A stretch of DNA of 64,000 nt from Desulfosarcina alkanivorans (GCF_009688945.1 NZ_AP021874.1:1426001-1490000); one strand, 5' to 3'; counted from the first letter of the stretch, positions 55,683-64,000 are shown. The notes: generated by a model from the sequence alone, not told the origin. A program made the numbers and translations.

Positions 55683-56642
55683 ATGGAATCACGCGTATTG
55701 GGAAGAACCACGATCCGCCTTTCCCCGATCATCATGGGCACCTGGCAGACCGGCAAAGCCATGTGGGCCGGGATCGATGACAAGGAGAGCGAGAAAGCCG
55801 TCCGGGCGGCCATGGATGCCGGCATCACCACCTTCGACACCGCAGAGGTCTATGGAAACGGACACTCGGAAAAAGTGCTGGGCAAGGCCATCGGCACCCG
55901 GCGGGGCGAGGCCGTGATCATGTCCAAGGTGTTTTCCAATCATCTGAAATACGACCAGGTCGTCGGTGCCTGCAACCGCTCCCTGAAAAACCTGGGAACC
56001 GACTACCTGGACCATTATCAGATTCACTGGCCCCCGGGCTCATTTGGCGGCAAGAAGGTTCCCCTGGAAGAGACCATGCGGGCACTGACGGACCTCAAAG
56101 ACCAGGGGAAAATACGCGCCATCGGCGTATCCAACTTCTCTCTCGACCAGCTTAAAACCATCTGCGAAATAGGTCCCGTCGAAAGTCTCCAGCCGCCCTA
56201 TTCGCTGCTGTGGCGACATGTGGAAACCGGGACCCTGGCCTGGTGCCAGCAAAATCACGTGACCATCCTGGCCTACTCGCCCATGGCACAGGGACTGCTA
56301 ACCGGCAAGTTCGGTCCGGCCCACCAGTTTGAAAAAGGGGACCACCGCAGCAGCAATCGTCTGTTCCACGACGACGTCTATCCGCACGTCCAGCAGGCAT
56401 TGGACGCCCTTCGCCCCATCGCCGAGGCTAAAGGCATCAGCATGGCCCAGCTGGCCCTGGCCTGGGTGATCGCCAAGCCCGGCGTCTGCGCCATCGCCGG
56501 AGCCCGCAACGCCAGACAGGCGGTCGACAACGCCCAGGCGGCAGAGGTCCTGCTCACGGATGCGGAACTGGCGGAGATGGATCGCATCAGTCGCCCGGTC
56601 ACCGGTCTGATCGATGAGAATCCGGTGCAGTGGAAATGGTAG
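55683..56642 (+). CDS. Aldo/keto reductase
   Basis: 319 residues. AKR fold motifs: GTWQTGKAMW, the catalytic Asp/Tyr in TFDTAEVYGNGHSEKVLG, Lys in MSKVFSN, and the histidine in YQIHWPPG. AIGVSNFSLDQL and AYSPMAQGLLTGKF follow, ending with the cofactor-binding IAGARNARQ. It is an NADPH-dependent carbonyl reductase of unknown substrate. The ATG has GGGAGG 6 bases upstream. The start lies within 140 bases of the divergent helicase start, and the rhomboid gene follows after 11 bases. Confidence 0.92.
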   Translation: MESRVLGRTTIRLSPIIMGTWQTGKAMWAGIDDKESEKAVRAAMDAGITTFDTAEVYGNGHSEKVLGKAIGTRRGEAVIMSKVFSNHLKYDQVVGACNRSLKNLGTDYLDHYQIHWPPGSFGGKKVPLEETMRALTDLKDQGKIRAIGVSNFSLDQLKTICEIGPVESLQPPYSLLWRHVETGTLAWCQQNHVTILAYSPMAQGLLTGKFGPAHQFEKGDHRSSNRLFHDDVYPHVQQALDALRPIAEAKGISMAQLALAWVIAKPGVCAIAGARNARQAVDNAQAAEVLLTDAELAEMDRISRPVTGLIDENPVQWKW

Positions 56643-56653
56643 AAAGGACATCC

Positions 56654-57502
56654 ATGGTCGACGGGCGCTCCTCCCGGAAAAAAGCCCTGCTGTGCCCGGG
56701 CTGCCGCAGGCTGGTGAGTGCCGACGAGACGACATGCCCCTTTTGCGGGTTGCCGAAACCGGGTTCCCGGTGGAAAAACACGGTTTTCACCCGGGTATTC
56801 GACAGCGGCGACCGGCTCGTCAATGCCATCATTGCAGCCAATGCCGTCATGTTCGTGCTCTCCCTGCTGATCAGCAGCCGAGGATTTCAGCTGTCGGGGA
56901 ACCCGATGACCTTTCTCTCGCCGGACAGCCAGGGGCTCCTCCGGCTGGGGGCCACGGGCGCCATTCCCATCGATCGGCTGCACCACTGGTGGACACTGGG
57001 TTCCGCGTCCTTTCTTCACGGCGGAATCCTTCATATCGTGTTCAACATGCTGGCACTTCGCCAGATTGCCCCCCTGGTCATTCGTGAGTACGGCACCCAT
57101 CGCATGGTGGTGATTTACACGCTAAGTGGTGTGGGCGGGTTTCTGCTTTCTTATCTGGCCGGGGTCAACTTCACCATCGGCGCGTCCTCGGCCGTTTGCG
57201 GTCTCATCGGGGCGGCGCTGTATTTCGGAAAAAGTCGCGGCGGCATCTATGGGCGGGCCATATACCGCCAGGTGGGTGGCTGGGCCCTGGGAATCGTCCT
57301 GTTCGGGCTGGTGGTGCCGGGAATCAACAACTGGGCACACGGGGGCGGCATGGCCGCCGGCATGCTTCTGGGGCTGCTCACCGGATACCACGAGCGCAAA
57401 CGGGCAAACCGGCTTCACCGCCTTCTGGGGGTAATGTGCATGGCCGGCACCGCCCTCATTCTTTTATGGGCGGTATTCACGGGACTGGTCTCCCGAATAT
57501 AG
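56654..57502 (+). CDS. Rhomboid protease with N-terminal zinc ribbon
   Basis: 282 residues. The N-terminus has CPGC (14-17) and CPFC (28-31), a zinc ribbon facing the cytoplasm. Six or seven membrane helices follow. The rhomboid motifs are present: a long loop with LHHWWTLGSASFLHGGILHIVFNM, the serine in FTIGASSAVCGLIGA, and the histidine in NNWAHGGGMAAGMLLG. It cleaves membrane proteins within the bilayer. AAAGGA precedes the ATG at 56654, 11 bases behind the aldo/keto reductase stop. Confidence 0.9.
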   Translation: MVDGRSSRKKALLCPGCRRLVSADETTCPFCGLPKPGSRWKNTVFTRVFDSGDRLVNAIIAANAVMFVLSLLISSRGFQLSGNPMTFLSPDSQGLLRLGATGAIPIDRLHHWWTLGSASFLHGGILHIVFNMLALRQIAPLVIREYGTHRMVVIYTLSGVGGFLLSYLAGVNFTIGASSAVCGLIGAALYFGKSRGGIYGRAIYRQVGGWALGIVLFGLVVPGINNWAHGGGMAAGMLLGLLTGYHERKRANRLHRLLGVMCMAGTALILLWAVFTGLVSRI

Positions 57503-57512
57503 ACGTTGGAGA

Positions 57513-57651
57513 GTGTTCATCCAGAAATAGGCAAATTGGGTCGAGATCAAGGCGCGCGAAAAATTTTACCGCAGGCATATGGCTGATATTCCGAGGATTA
57601 AATTTTGAGCGCAACGCAGATATCGAACAAATTGGCCTTTATGGGTGGGCA
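57513..57651. repeat. Long imperfect hairpin between convergent rhomboid and galT genes
   Basis: Left arm 57513-57580 and right arm 57581-57651 are imperfect reverse complements, roughly two thirds of positions matching, with AAATT and GCGC blocks aligned. The right arm contains CGCAACGCAGATATCGAA, of which AACGCAGATATCGAA recurs exactly at about 26900 and in a weaker form at 58750. The right arm reaches the galT stop, so it may act as a bidirectional terminator. Confidence 0.65.
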
Positions 57652-58722
57652 CTAGGGGTGACCGATTGCTCCCTGTTGCGGCCAGAAGGCACGGGCCATC
57701 CGTGCGGTTTCTTCCGGTGCGCTGAAGGTGGCCATATCGCCCAGCATCACCTCGAAACCGGTGTGGTCGCTTCGGGTCCAGGGGGCATAGTTGGCGCGCA
57801 CCAGCATAACGGCCCGCAACTCCAGGGCGGATTGCGGCGTTTCCATTGAGAACAGGCCGAAATTATACCCGTTGCGGTGCAGGCTGCGATACAGCTTTTG
57901 AATCCGGATCATGCCGTCGGCCAGGCAGCCCCATTCGCTTTCATCCAGGGTCAGCAGGGAGGTCCTGCCGGGATACACGGCCCAGACCTCGAAAAACCCT
58001 TCCGGCGCAAAGGCGGCCATCCATTCCCACGGCCCGGTACTGCCGATATACCGATCACCCGTCTCGATCTCCTGGGCCGCATAATCGCCCAGCATCCCCC
58101 CTTGCGACCCGCGCTGGTAATCACGGGCCCTGTCGACCAGAAACCGTTGGTGGTTGGCGCCGATCCGGTCGGCATGGATCTGCAGGTGGGGATGCACCAT
58201 CGATCCGCCCGCCGATGGCAGGTGGTTTTGCGTGATGGCCATGAACGTCGCGACGGGATCGTGCCGTTGGACCCGCCTCAGATAATCGGCGCAATTGATC
58301 AGGCAGTCCGTGTAGGTGCCTGTTGCCGCCGTACCGATCTCAACGAAGTGGGTGTTGTCGAACAGGCTCACCGCGGAATAGGGGCCGTAAGGAAACAGGT
58401 TGGGAAACAAAAGCGAATCTCCCCGGGTCATCCGTCCATCCGGGTGGAGTTGAGAAATCATCCGGGGGGTGCGCACCAGCACCTGGGGCCGGCAAAATGG
58501 ACAGTGCGCCGTTTCCCCGGCATCCGGCGGCGCCGCCGGCAACCGGTCCGCCCCCGCCTCTTTTTCATCTGCCCGGCTGAAGGCAATTCGACTGGTGCGG
58601 CCGGAAATGGGGTTCCTGCGGATCTGAATGATACGATCGGCGGGCCCGCCGGAAGGCGCCAGAAGGCGGGCCCGGACGTTGTCAATCGTGAACCGGTCGG
58701 CCGAAACCGAAGTTGTCTTCAC
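57652..58722 (-). CDS. Galactose-1-phosphate uridylyltransferase-like protein
   Basis: 356 residues of the HIT superfamily GalT branch. A FRPQ/CPFC segment (HCPFCRPQ), FPNLFPYGPYSAV, the catalytic GGSMVHPHLQIHA (HPHxQ with the nucleophilic histidine), and AFAPEGFFEVWAV are visible. The zinc CxxC is present. It would exchange UMP between UDP-hexose and hexose-1-phosphate. The sequence differs from E. coli GalT in the HPH context (MVHPH rather than NPHPH), so the substrate may differ. It lies convergent with the rhomboid gene. Confidence 0.8.
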   Translation of the reverse strand: MKTTSVSADRFTIDNVRARLLAPSGGPADRIIQIRRNPISGRTSRIAFSRADEKEAGADRLPAAPPDAGETAHCPFCRPQVLVRTPRMISQLHPDGRMTRGDSLLFPNLFPYGPYSAVSLFDNTHFVEIGTAATGTYTDCLINCADYLRRVQRHDPVATFMAITQNHLPSAGGSMVHPHLQIHADRIGANHQRFLVDRARDYQRGSQGGMLGDYAAQEIETGDRYIGSTGPWEWMAAFAPEGFFEVWAVYPGRTSLLTLDESEWGCLADGMIRIQKLYRSLHRNGYNFGLFSMETPQSALELRAVMLVRANYAPWTRSDHTGFEVMLGDMATFSAPEETARMARAFWPQQGAIGHP

Positions 58723-59066
58723 GGCATGCTCCCGGGATAATAGGTTGCACGGAACGCAGACATCGGGCCAGACGATTAATCGTATATGCCCCCATACCTA
58801 TCACATGGCCGGCGTGACTTCAAACCACCCCATCCCGCACAGCAGGCAAGTGCATGCAATGTTAAAAGAATACAGCCCGGCAGGCCATGGTGGTCATCAC
58901 GACGGATCAGGGGCGCCGGGGCAGCACCCGACCGGCACAGATGACGGCCATCCGGTCTCATGGGCCACCATGTCCTTTTTGCGGGTTTGCCGGCTATTGA
59001 TTTTTTGCGCCACCCATACTAAATCTATTTTGTTGTAGTGATCGGCGACATCCAAAGGAGGCCAAA
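58723..59066. other. Intergenic region before the AF1514-like gene
   Basis: About 344 bases. GGAACGCAGACATCG near 58750 resembles part of the 57.5-kb hairpin arm. TTGATTTTTTGCGCC and CATACTAAATC near 59000 are AT-rich and could carry the promoter. No supported gene was seen. Confidence 0.35.
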
Positions 59067-59363
59067 ATGGTTAAAGCGCCATTGAAGTACCACCTGATCA
59101 ACCCAGTCAAAATCAAAACCGACCAGTCGGACCTGGATTTCATGGCCGCCCAGTCCATGGCCGATGAAAAGGTTAAATCATTGTGTCCGGATCCCATGCT
59201 GGTTTCATGGTATAACGCCACAACCGGAGAATCGTATCCGGACGTTGACTGCGCTGGTGCCGGCACGCCCGGGTGGCTTAACCATGCGAAATCCCGCAAT
59301 TGCGATATGACCGTTGACATAAATGACGAGCAGTTCGTGTTCATATACCGGACGCAGCCATAG
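59067..59363 (+). CDS. AF1514-like (DUF5619) small protein
   Basis: 98 residues. AAGGAGG precedes the ATG by 7 bases. Conserved-looking features are AAQSMADEKV, then DPMLVSWYNATTGESYPDV, GTPGWLNHAKSRNCDMTVDIN and FVFIYR at the C-terminus, which I associate with the AF1514/DUF5619 family of anaerobes. No signal peptide or membrane segment. Function unknown. Confidence 0.7.
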   Translation: MVKAPLKYHLINPVKIKTDQSDLDFMAAQSMADEKVKSLCPDPMLVSWYNATTGESYPDVDCAGAGTPGWLNHAKSRNCDMTVDINDEQFVFIYRTQP

Positions 59364-59669
59364 CCCCGCCACCTTTTTATTTCCGGTACCGAAAGATTGA
59401 TGCCCCCGTAAAAATCGGCATTTCAGACGGATTTGCTGAAAAACCGGGATCAAGGCCCGCGGTCCGGGATAGCGAGCATTTCTCCCGTCTGTGAGCGAAC
59501 TGGCAATCGATCATCATCCTTACGGCGGACATTCAGAGAACGCCCGATCCCGAAGAATGAGGCCTGCTGACGGTGTGCCGTCAGTCACGGGGGATGAAGC
59601 CTGACGCAGGTCATCGGCTTTCTTACCAATCCGTCAGAGGAGTCCCGATTATAGGGAGAAAGGAACACC
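59364..59669. other. Intergenic region before the thioesterase gene
   Basis: About 306 bases. AAAATCGGCATTTCAGACGG near 59411 resembles the motif at 40647. CTGACGGTGTGCCGTCAG near 59567 is an inverted repeat with 7-bp arms, CTGACGG and CCGTCAG. No gene was supported. Confidence 0.35.
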
Positions 59670-60125
59670 ATGAGCGAAAACGCATTTCAGGATGCCTACC
59701 CCGATGAATTGAGCCACTGCTATGGATGCGGGCGGCTGAATGCCGACGGGCTGCAGTTGAAAAGTTATTGGGACGGAGATGAGACCGTTGCCAGATTTAG
59801 GCCGCGCCCCAGCCACATGGCCATACCCGGCTATGTCTATGGCGGCCTGCTGGCCTCTTTAATTGACTGCCACGGTACCGGTTCGGCATCGGCCGCCGCC
59901 AGCCGTGCCCGTCCCGACGAGGCGCCGCTCCGTTTCGTCACCGCGTCGTTGCATGTGGACTACCTGCGCCCGACACCCATTGATGCCGAACTGGAAATCC
60001 GGGGGGTGATCAAGGAACTGAAGGAAAAAAAAGTGGTGGTTGCGGAAACCGTTTCGGCCAACGGGGAAATATGTGCCAGAGGCGAGGTGGTGGCGGTTCG
60101 GATGCCGGAACACATGTTTCGCTGA
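59670..60125 (+). CDS. PaaI-type hotdog thioesterase
   Basis: 151 residues. A short N-terminal CYGCGRLNADGLQLKSYW zinc-like segment is followed by the hotdog fold: PGYVYGGLLASLIDCHGTGSAS, then VTASLHVDYLRPTPIDAEL and the closing SANGEICARGEVVAVRM. The pattern matches the PaaI/YbgC thioesterase branch that hydrolyses acyl-CoA. The active-site residue of this branch usually lies in the GGLLA(S/T)LID helix. GGGAGAAAGGA lies before the ATG. Confidence 0.85.
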   Translation: MSENAFQDAYPDELSHCYGCGRLNADGLQLKSYWDGDETVARFRPRPSHMAIPGYVYGGLLASLIDCHGTGSASAAASRARPDEAPLRFVTASLHVDYLRPTPIDAELEIRGVIKELKEKKVVVAETVSANGEICARGEVVAVRMPEHMFR

Positions 60126-60259
60126 TGGCCTGCACCCGTTGACAAAAGCAGGATGCGGCTTTTTCCGGAGAAGGGTTGCCCGGGCAGGCGCCCCCGGTTC
60201 ATTGCAGGGACCAAACGGCGCCGCCCCGGCTTGAGGGATTTTTCACCAAGGGAACCTGA

Positions 60260-60925
60260 ATGCACATGTTTTCACTGGACCGCTTTCATCAGGCCTACGA
60301 CACGGTCACCCAGCCGGTAACGATCAACGGCCAGCCACTGGAACTGCTGACCCCTGCGTCCATCGACCGGTTCATCGACCCGGCCGACACGATGCAGAAT
60401 TTTCCTTTATGGGCCAAGATCTGGGAGGCCTCTATCCTCCTGGCAAGCCACCTTTCCGGTCTGCCGCCGAACCCGCTCAAAACCATGCTGGAAATCGGGT
60501 CCGGATTAGGGCTGGTGGGCATTGCCGCCGCCAAAGCGGGCCATTGCATCACCATGAGCGAGTGCAATCCCGACGCCTTGAATTTTGCACGGGCCAATGC
60601 CCTGGTCAACGGCTGCCCATCGCTATCCATAGAAAGGCTGGACTGGCAGGCCCCGCAACTGGAGAACCGGTTCGACTATATCGTAGGCTCCGAAATCGTC
60701 TACCAGTCCGAAACCATCGATTACCTCGAAGCCCTGTTCGACCGTTATCTCAACCCGGGGGGAACCATCATTCTGGCCGAGGCGGTGCGCGGCACCGGCG
60801 TCGATTTCTGGGAGCGGATGCGCCACCGCTACGAAGTAAAGGCGCGACGGCAGGCCCTTCGCTCCGACGAGGGCACCCGGCATCTGGTTCTGTTTTGCCT
60901 GCAGCCCAAGGCCGCGGAAAGCTGA
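60260..60925 (+). CDS. SAM-dependent methyltransferase (METTL21/PrmA-like)
   Basis: 221 residues. Class I methyltransferase: ASHLSGLPPN leads to motif I MLEIGSGLGLVGIAAAKAG, the acidic SECNPDA of motif II, and DYIVGSEIVYQSE (motif IV). PLWAKIWEASILLA before motif I is of the type seen in lysine methyltransferases (PF10294). Substrate unknown, probably a protein side chain. The WYL regulator gene follows 6 bases later. Confidence 0.85.
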   Translation: MHMFSLDRFHQAYDTVTQPVTINGQPLELLTPASIDRFIDPADTMQNFPLWAKIWEASILLASHLSGLPPNPLKTMLEIGSGLGLVGIAAAKAGHCITMSECNPDALNFARANALVNGCPSLSIERLDWQAPQLENRFDYIVGSEIVYQSETIDYLEALFDRYLNPGGTIILAEAVRGTGVDFWERMRHRYEVKARRQALRSDEGTRHLVLFCLQPKAAES

Positions 60926-60931
60926 CAGCCA

Positions 60932-61975
60932 ATGGCCAGAGGCGACCAACTCAGCCGTCAGTGGAAAATCATCCACACCCTTATCGCATCCACGGCGGGT
61001 AAAACCGTTCCCGACCTGGCGGACGAGCTGGGCTGCACCCCGCGAACGGTTTACCGCGATCTGGAGGCGCTTCAGGCCGGCGGGTTTCCCATCACCACGG
61101 AAACCCGTGACAACCGGAGTTTCTGGCTGATCCTCAACGCCAACCGCCAGCAGGTCCCCCTGGCATTCAGCATCCCGGAACTGATGGCCCTGTACTTCGG
61201 CAAGGACATGCTGAGGACCTACCGGGGAACCGTCTTTTACGACGCCATCGAATCCCTGTTGTCCAAAATCAAGGCCACCTTGCCCCCCCCATACATCGAC
61301 TACCTGGACCGGGTCCGGAACCGGGTCGATGCCGGCCCGGCCCCCAGAAAGGACTACACCCCCTTCGGAGCCATTATTGCAGATCTCAACCGGGCGATCA
61401 TCGAAGAGAAAAAAATCCGCATGGCCTACTTTTCCATGAGCCGCCGGAAGGAAAGCCGCCGGACGGTTCACCCCTATCGACTTCGCCATATGGAGGACAC
61501 CCTATACCTGATCGGCTACTGCAGCCTTCGAAAAGGGGTGCGGACATTTGCCGTGGATCGGATCCAAAGCGTCTCCGTGACCGATGAAGGGTTTCATATC
61601 CCTGCGGAATTCGACGTGCAGGCCTTTATGCAGGACAGCTTCGGCATCTACGAGGGTCCGCCGGTGACGGTGAAAATCCGCTTTTTGAAATCCGTGGCCG
61701 GCTACGTTCGCGAACGCATCTGGCACCGGAGCCAGCACCTTTCGGAACAGGCGGACGGGTCCGTGATTTTCACCGCCACCGTGGCCGGCATCGAGGAAAT
61801 CAGCCACTGGGTCCTGCGGTGGGGTGCCGGGGCGCAGGTACTGGCCCCGGACGATCTTTGCCGGGCCATCAGCCGTCATGCGACAGCCATGGCGGCTCAC
61901 TATCAGGGGGGAACCGGCGATATAAACCGCAGAAAACCGGCAAGCGGCAGGCCCCATGGAAGATCGGACGAATGA
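60932..61975 (+). CDS. WYL-domain transcriptional regulator
   Basis: 347 residues. N-terminal HTH: RQWKIIHTLIAST, then LADELGCTPRTVYRDLEAL. The WYL domain follows with RTVHPYRLRHMEDTLYLIGYC, in which the usual W-Y-L appears as L-Y-L. The C-terminal WCX part has VRERIWHRSQ. WYL domains sense nucleic acid ends or nucleotides and control DNA-damage or phage-defence genes in many bacteria, but here the neighbours are a methyltransferase and a nitrilase, without a defence module. Confidence 0.88.
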   Translation: MARGDQLSRQWKIIHTLIASTAGKTVPDLADELGCTPRTVYRDLEALQAGGFPITTETRDNRSFWLILNANRQQVPLAFSIPELMALYFGKDMLRTYRGTVFYDAIESLLSKIKATLPPPYIDYLDRVRNRVDAGPAPRKDYTPFGAIIADLNRAIIEEKKIRMAYFSMSRRKESRRTVHPYRLRHMEDTLYLIGYCSLRKGVRTFAVDRIQSVSVTDEGFHIPAEFDVQAFMQDSFGIYEGPPVTVKIRFLKSVAGYVRERIWHRSQHLSEQADGSVIFTATVAGIEEISHWVLRWGAGAQVLAPDDLCRAISRHATAMAAHYQGGTGDINRRKPASGRPHGRSDE

Positions 61976-62045
61976 CCCTTTTCCGGTTACGACAGCCGGT
62001 CGTCACCCAAAGGGATGGAACAACGGAACAGGCGGCGGAGGTGCC

Positions 62046-62825
62046 ATGCAGGATCTGAAAATCGCACTGATTCAAGCGGATCTGGTATGGGAAGATCCAG
62101 AGGCCAACCTTCACCGCTTCCGGGAAAAGATCGATCGGGTTCCTGCCGGCGTTCACCTCATCGTGCTGCCGGAGATGTTCTCCACAGGATTCTCCATGTC
62201 CCCCGCGCGCCTTGCCCATCAAGTGGACGGACAGACGGTAGGCTGGATGAAAGACCGTTCACGGGAAACCGGGGCCCACCTCACCGGCAGCCTGATCATC
62301 GAAGAAAAAGGCCATTTTTACAACCGCCTGTTCTGGGTCACGCCCGACGGCGGCGAATACCGTTACGATAAAAAACATCTGTTCCGCTACGCCGGCGAGG
62401 AAAAGGTGTATTCACCCGGTGACGGGCATCTGCTGGTGAGATGCCACGGCTGGAAAATCCGCCCGTTCATCTGCTATGATCTTCGATTTCCCATCTGGAC
62501 CCGCAATCTCAACAATGCCTATGATGCTGCCATCTTTGTCGCCAACTGGCCCCGGCGCCGTGCCTCCCACTGGAAGACGCTGCTGAAGGCCCGGGCCATC
62601 GAAAACCAGTGTTACGTAGCCGGTGTGAACCGGGTGGGCGTGGACGGCAACGGTTATACCTACAGCGGGGATACCTGCATCATCGACCCCACGGGCCGGT
62701 TGGTGGCCGGTATGAGCCACAAGGAGGCGATGGTTGCCGACATCTTTTCCGCTGAGGCATTGAACGGCTGCCGAAAGAACTTTCCGGCCTGGATGGATGC
62801 CGATGACCACATGGTAATCCGGTGA
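62046..62825 (+). CDS. Nitrilase-superfamily omega-amidase (YafV/Nit2-like)
   Basis: 259 residues from the ATG at 62046, with GGAGG 6 bases upstream; the frame can be opened earlier but the protein begins MQDLKIALIQADLVWEDPEAN as expected. The Glu-Lys-Cys triad is visible: LPEMFSTGFSM, YDKKHLFRYAGE and FICYDLRFP. ARAIENQCYVAGVNRVGVDGNG and GDTCIIDPTG follow. It hydrolyses omega-amides such as 2-oxoglutaramate. Confidence 0.92.
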   Translation: MQDLKIALIQADLVWEDPEANLHRFREKIDRVPAGVHLIVLPEMFSTGFSMSPARLAHQVDGQTVGWMKDRSRETGAHLTGSLIIEEKGHFYNRLFWVTPDGGEYRYDKKHLFRYAGEEKVYSPGDGHLLVRCHGWKIRPFICYDLRFPIWTRNLNNAYDAAIFVANWPRRRASHWKTLLKARAIENQCYVAGVNRVGVDGNGYTYSGDTCIIDPTGRLVAGMSHKEAMVADIFSAEALNGCRKNFPAWMDADDHMVIR

Positions 62826-62927
62826 CCCGCGCCATCCGGACGGCCGGCTTAACCCCTCGAGATCGGGGATGGTCAAGTCCCTAAAATCATCCGCCAAACG
62901 GGTTTCGACCGGTTAAGTAACCGTCAT

Positions 62928-63464
62928 CTATCGAAAGAGATACTGGCCGAGTTTGCCGTAGTGATCGGTGGTTTTAAACGCCAGACCGATAATATTGGAC
63001 TGGATGCGCTGGACGATGCCTTCCTCTCGAATCTTGGAGTGTTCCTTGTCATCGAGGGTGAACTCGATGACAAGCTTGTCCCCTATCTCGAATTCGGGCA
63101 TGCTGTTTACGGAGAATTGAATGCCGGACTGGGAGATATCACGGATTTTGATCAGCCCTTTTGCCGGACGATCGCCTGAGCCCTGAAAAAAAAACATCCC
63201 TATCAGGTTCACCGGCTTTCGGAAATGACGACGGCGCTCCACCAGCACCCGGTACACATTTCCACATCTGCATTTGCATTTGAGCCGAATCGCCGACCGG
63301 GTTCGGGCAAAGTCACTCAAGTCCTTGATCACCCCCCTGTCACACGCCGGACAGGTGAACGTCCCCTCCTCCCGATCGTTTAGAAAAACGCGTGCGATGG
63401 TCTTTTCAGCCGGCTGGCCGGCGGCTGTATCGGATCTTTGTTTGATACCGGCGTTCTGAACCAT
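62928..63464 (-). CDS. PilZ-domain protein with N-terminal zinc finger
   Basis: 178 residues. FTCPACDRGVIKDL and CKCRCGNVY form a likely zinc site in residues ~36-72. The C-terminal PilZ beta barrel has the c-di-GMP motif RRRHFRKPVNL and DISQSGIQFSV, matching RxxxR and (D/N)xSxxG. It should bind cyclic di-GMP and pass the signal to an unknown partner. GAGG precedes the ATG at 63464. The gap to the RNase HI gene at 63731 holds no supported gene. Confidence 0.88.
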   Translation of the reverse strand: MVQNAGIKQRSDTAAGQPAEKTIARVFLNDREEGTFTCPACDRGVIKDLSDFARTRSAIRLKCKCRCGNVYRVLVERRRHFRKPVNLIGMFFFQGSGDRPAKGLIKIRDISQSGIQFSVNSMPEFEIGDKLVIEFTLDDKEHSKIREEGIVQRIQSNIIGLAFKTTDHYGKLGQYLFR

Positions 63465-63730
63465 GAACCTCGCCTATCTGTTCTTCGGATTGACATCGTC
63501 AGGACTGAAAACGAAAGCAGAGGAGCGCCATGGCAGGAATTCTCCGCTCGTATTCAAGGCACCAACGGTTGCATGCGGGCATTACCCATATTCGTCGATG
63601 CGGCACGCCAACTGGGCGGAAAAGACAAGCGATGCGGCTCGATCTTTGATCGTTTACGTTCCTGAGGTGATTATCGCCATGTTAACGAAGGACTTTAGGC
63701 ACGTAAATGCCGATTTAATAATAGATGGGT

Positions 63731-64000
63731 TCAGTCTCGTTTTCCGGCAGCAGGCGAGAAAACCTTTTCATATTCGATGTCGGAAGGCAGGTTTGGCTGG
63801 GCTGCAGCCTGGGTGGCAAGCTGGTCGCAGCGTTCGTTCCCGGGGTTCCCCGCATGCCCTTTCACCCAGACGAACATCACGTCATGCCGCTCGCATAGCG
63901 ACAGCAGGCGCTCCCACAAATCGATGTTCAGGGCTTTATCGCCGGTGCTCTTGCGCCAGTCATTGCGCCGCCACTTTTTTGCCCACCCCTTGGTGATACC
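63731..64000 (-). CDS. rnhA: Ribonuclease HI, C-terminal part (partial)
   Basis: The last 89 residues or so of RNase HI, ending at 63731, with the start beyond the right edge. ITKGWAKKWRRNDWR, LWERLLSLCERH, FVWVKGHAGNPGNERCDQLATQAA carries the family's catalytic histidine and aspartate (NERCD). Ends with a short tail. It degrades the RNA strand of RNA-DNA hybrids. The missing N-terminal half should contain the first three acidic residues. Confidence 0.92.
   Translation of the reverse strand, partial: GITKGWAKKWRRNDWRKSTGDKALNIDLWERLLSLCERHDVMFVWVKGHAGNPGNERCDQLATQAAAQPNLPSDIEYEKVFSPAAGKRD

Noticed and set aside
55597-55840. Longer N-terminus of the helicase
   Set aside because: The added residues run antisense into the aldo/keto reductase gene and have no nuclease character; the homologous part starts near 55546.
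63530-63649. A 39-residue open frame with a good ribosome site (AGAGGAG)
   Set aside because: Composition is random-looking (many His, Arg, Thr), and no second line of evidence supports it. I left the gap unannotated.

Overview
The window is a gene-dense stretch of a GC-rich bacterial chromosome, with no rRNA, tRNA, CRISPR array, insertion sequence or prophage that I could see. The gene set suggests an anaerobic Desulfobacterota of the Desulfosarcina/Desulfobacteraceae type. It includes a MetF reductase fused to the MetV-like zinc/cysteine domain, a thiamine-binding MTH1187 protein, an AF1514-like protein and many small lineage-type hypotheticals. Taxonomy is inferred from gene content and style only.

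Layout. 1-3.4 kb: tail of an unknown gene, a small membrane protein, metF-metV fusion, MTH1187. 3.4-10.3 kb (minus strand): geranylgeranyl-reductase-type flavoprotein, a DUF4185-like lipoprotein and a penicillin-acylase lipoprotein in one tight run, then a GntR/FCD regulator with a taurine:pyruvate-type class III aminotransferase. 10.5-16.3 kb: a cyclic-nucleotide-binding protein, then a GntR regulator, ornithine aminotransferase, ornithine carbamoyltransferase, carbamate kinase and aspartate carbamoyltransferase, a carbamoyl-phosphate/ornithine locus. 16.7-21.6 kb: smc and ftsY. 21.7-25.1 kb (minus): unknown protein, alpha/beta hydrolase with a cysteine nucleophile, exonuclease III and endonuclease III. 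25.2-32.4 kb: lexA, a DUF72 gene, a Y-family polymerase homologue that has lost its catalytic acids (ImuB-like), a ROK kinase and a DnaE2-type polymerase. This looks like an unusual SOS mutasome cassette and is the most interesting system here. 32.8-35.8 kb: lineage-type hypotheticals and a J-domain protein. 35.8-45.3 kb (mostly minus): PepD, a missed small membrane protein, an IMPase-like protein, an FmdB zinc ribbon, a DegP protease, a hybrid sensor kinase and an OmpR-type two-component pair. 45.9-52 kb: YqeY, NupC transporter, small hypotheticals and a NarL-type two-component pair. 52.4-64 kb: two small cysteine-rich proteins, a nuclease-helicase of the DinG/XPD type, aldo/keto reductase, zinc-ribbon rhomboid protease, GalT, AF1514-like protein, thioesterase, methyltransferase, WYL regulator, omega-amidase-type nitrilase, PilZ protein and the end of RNase HI.

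A second theme is intergenic repeats. At least five, perhaps six, gaps hold inverted repeats whose arms are built from short reiterated words, with a different word at each locus. Two other gaps hold diverged copies of one ~120-145 bp hairpin element. Another long hairpin separates the convergent rhomboid and galT genes, and a single-arm fragment of it lies just upstream of the ImuB-like gene. One inverted repeat supplies the apparent start codon of dnaE2.
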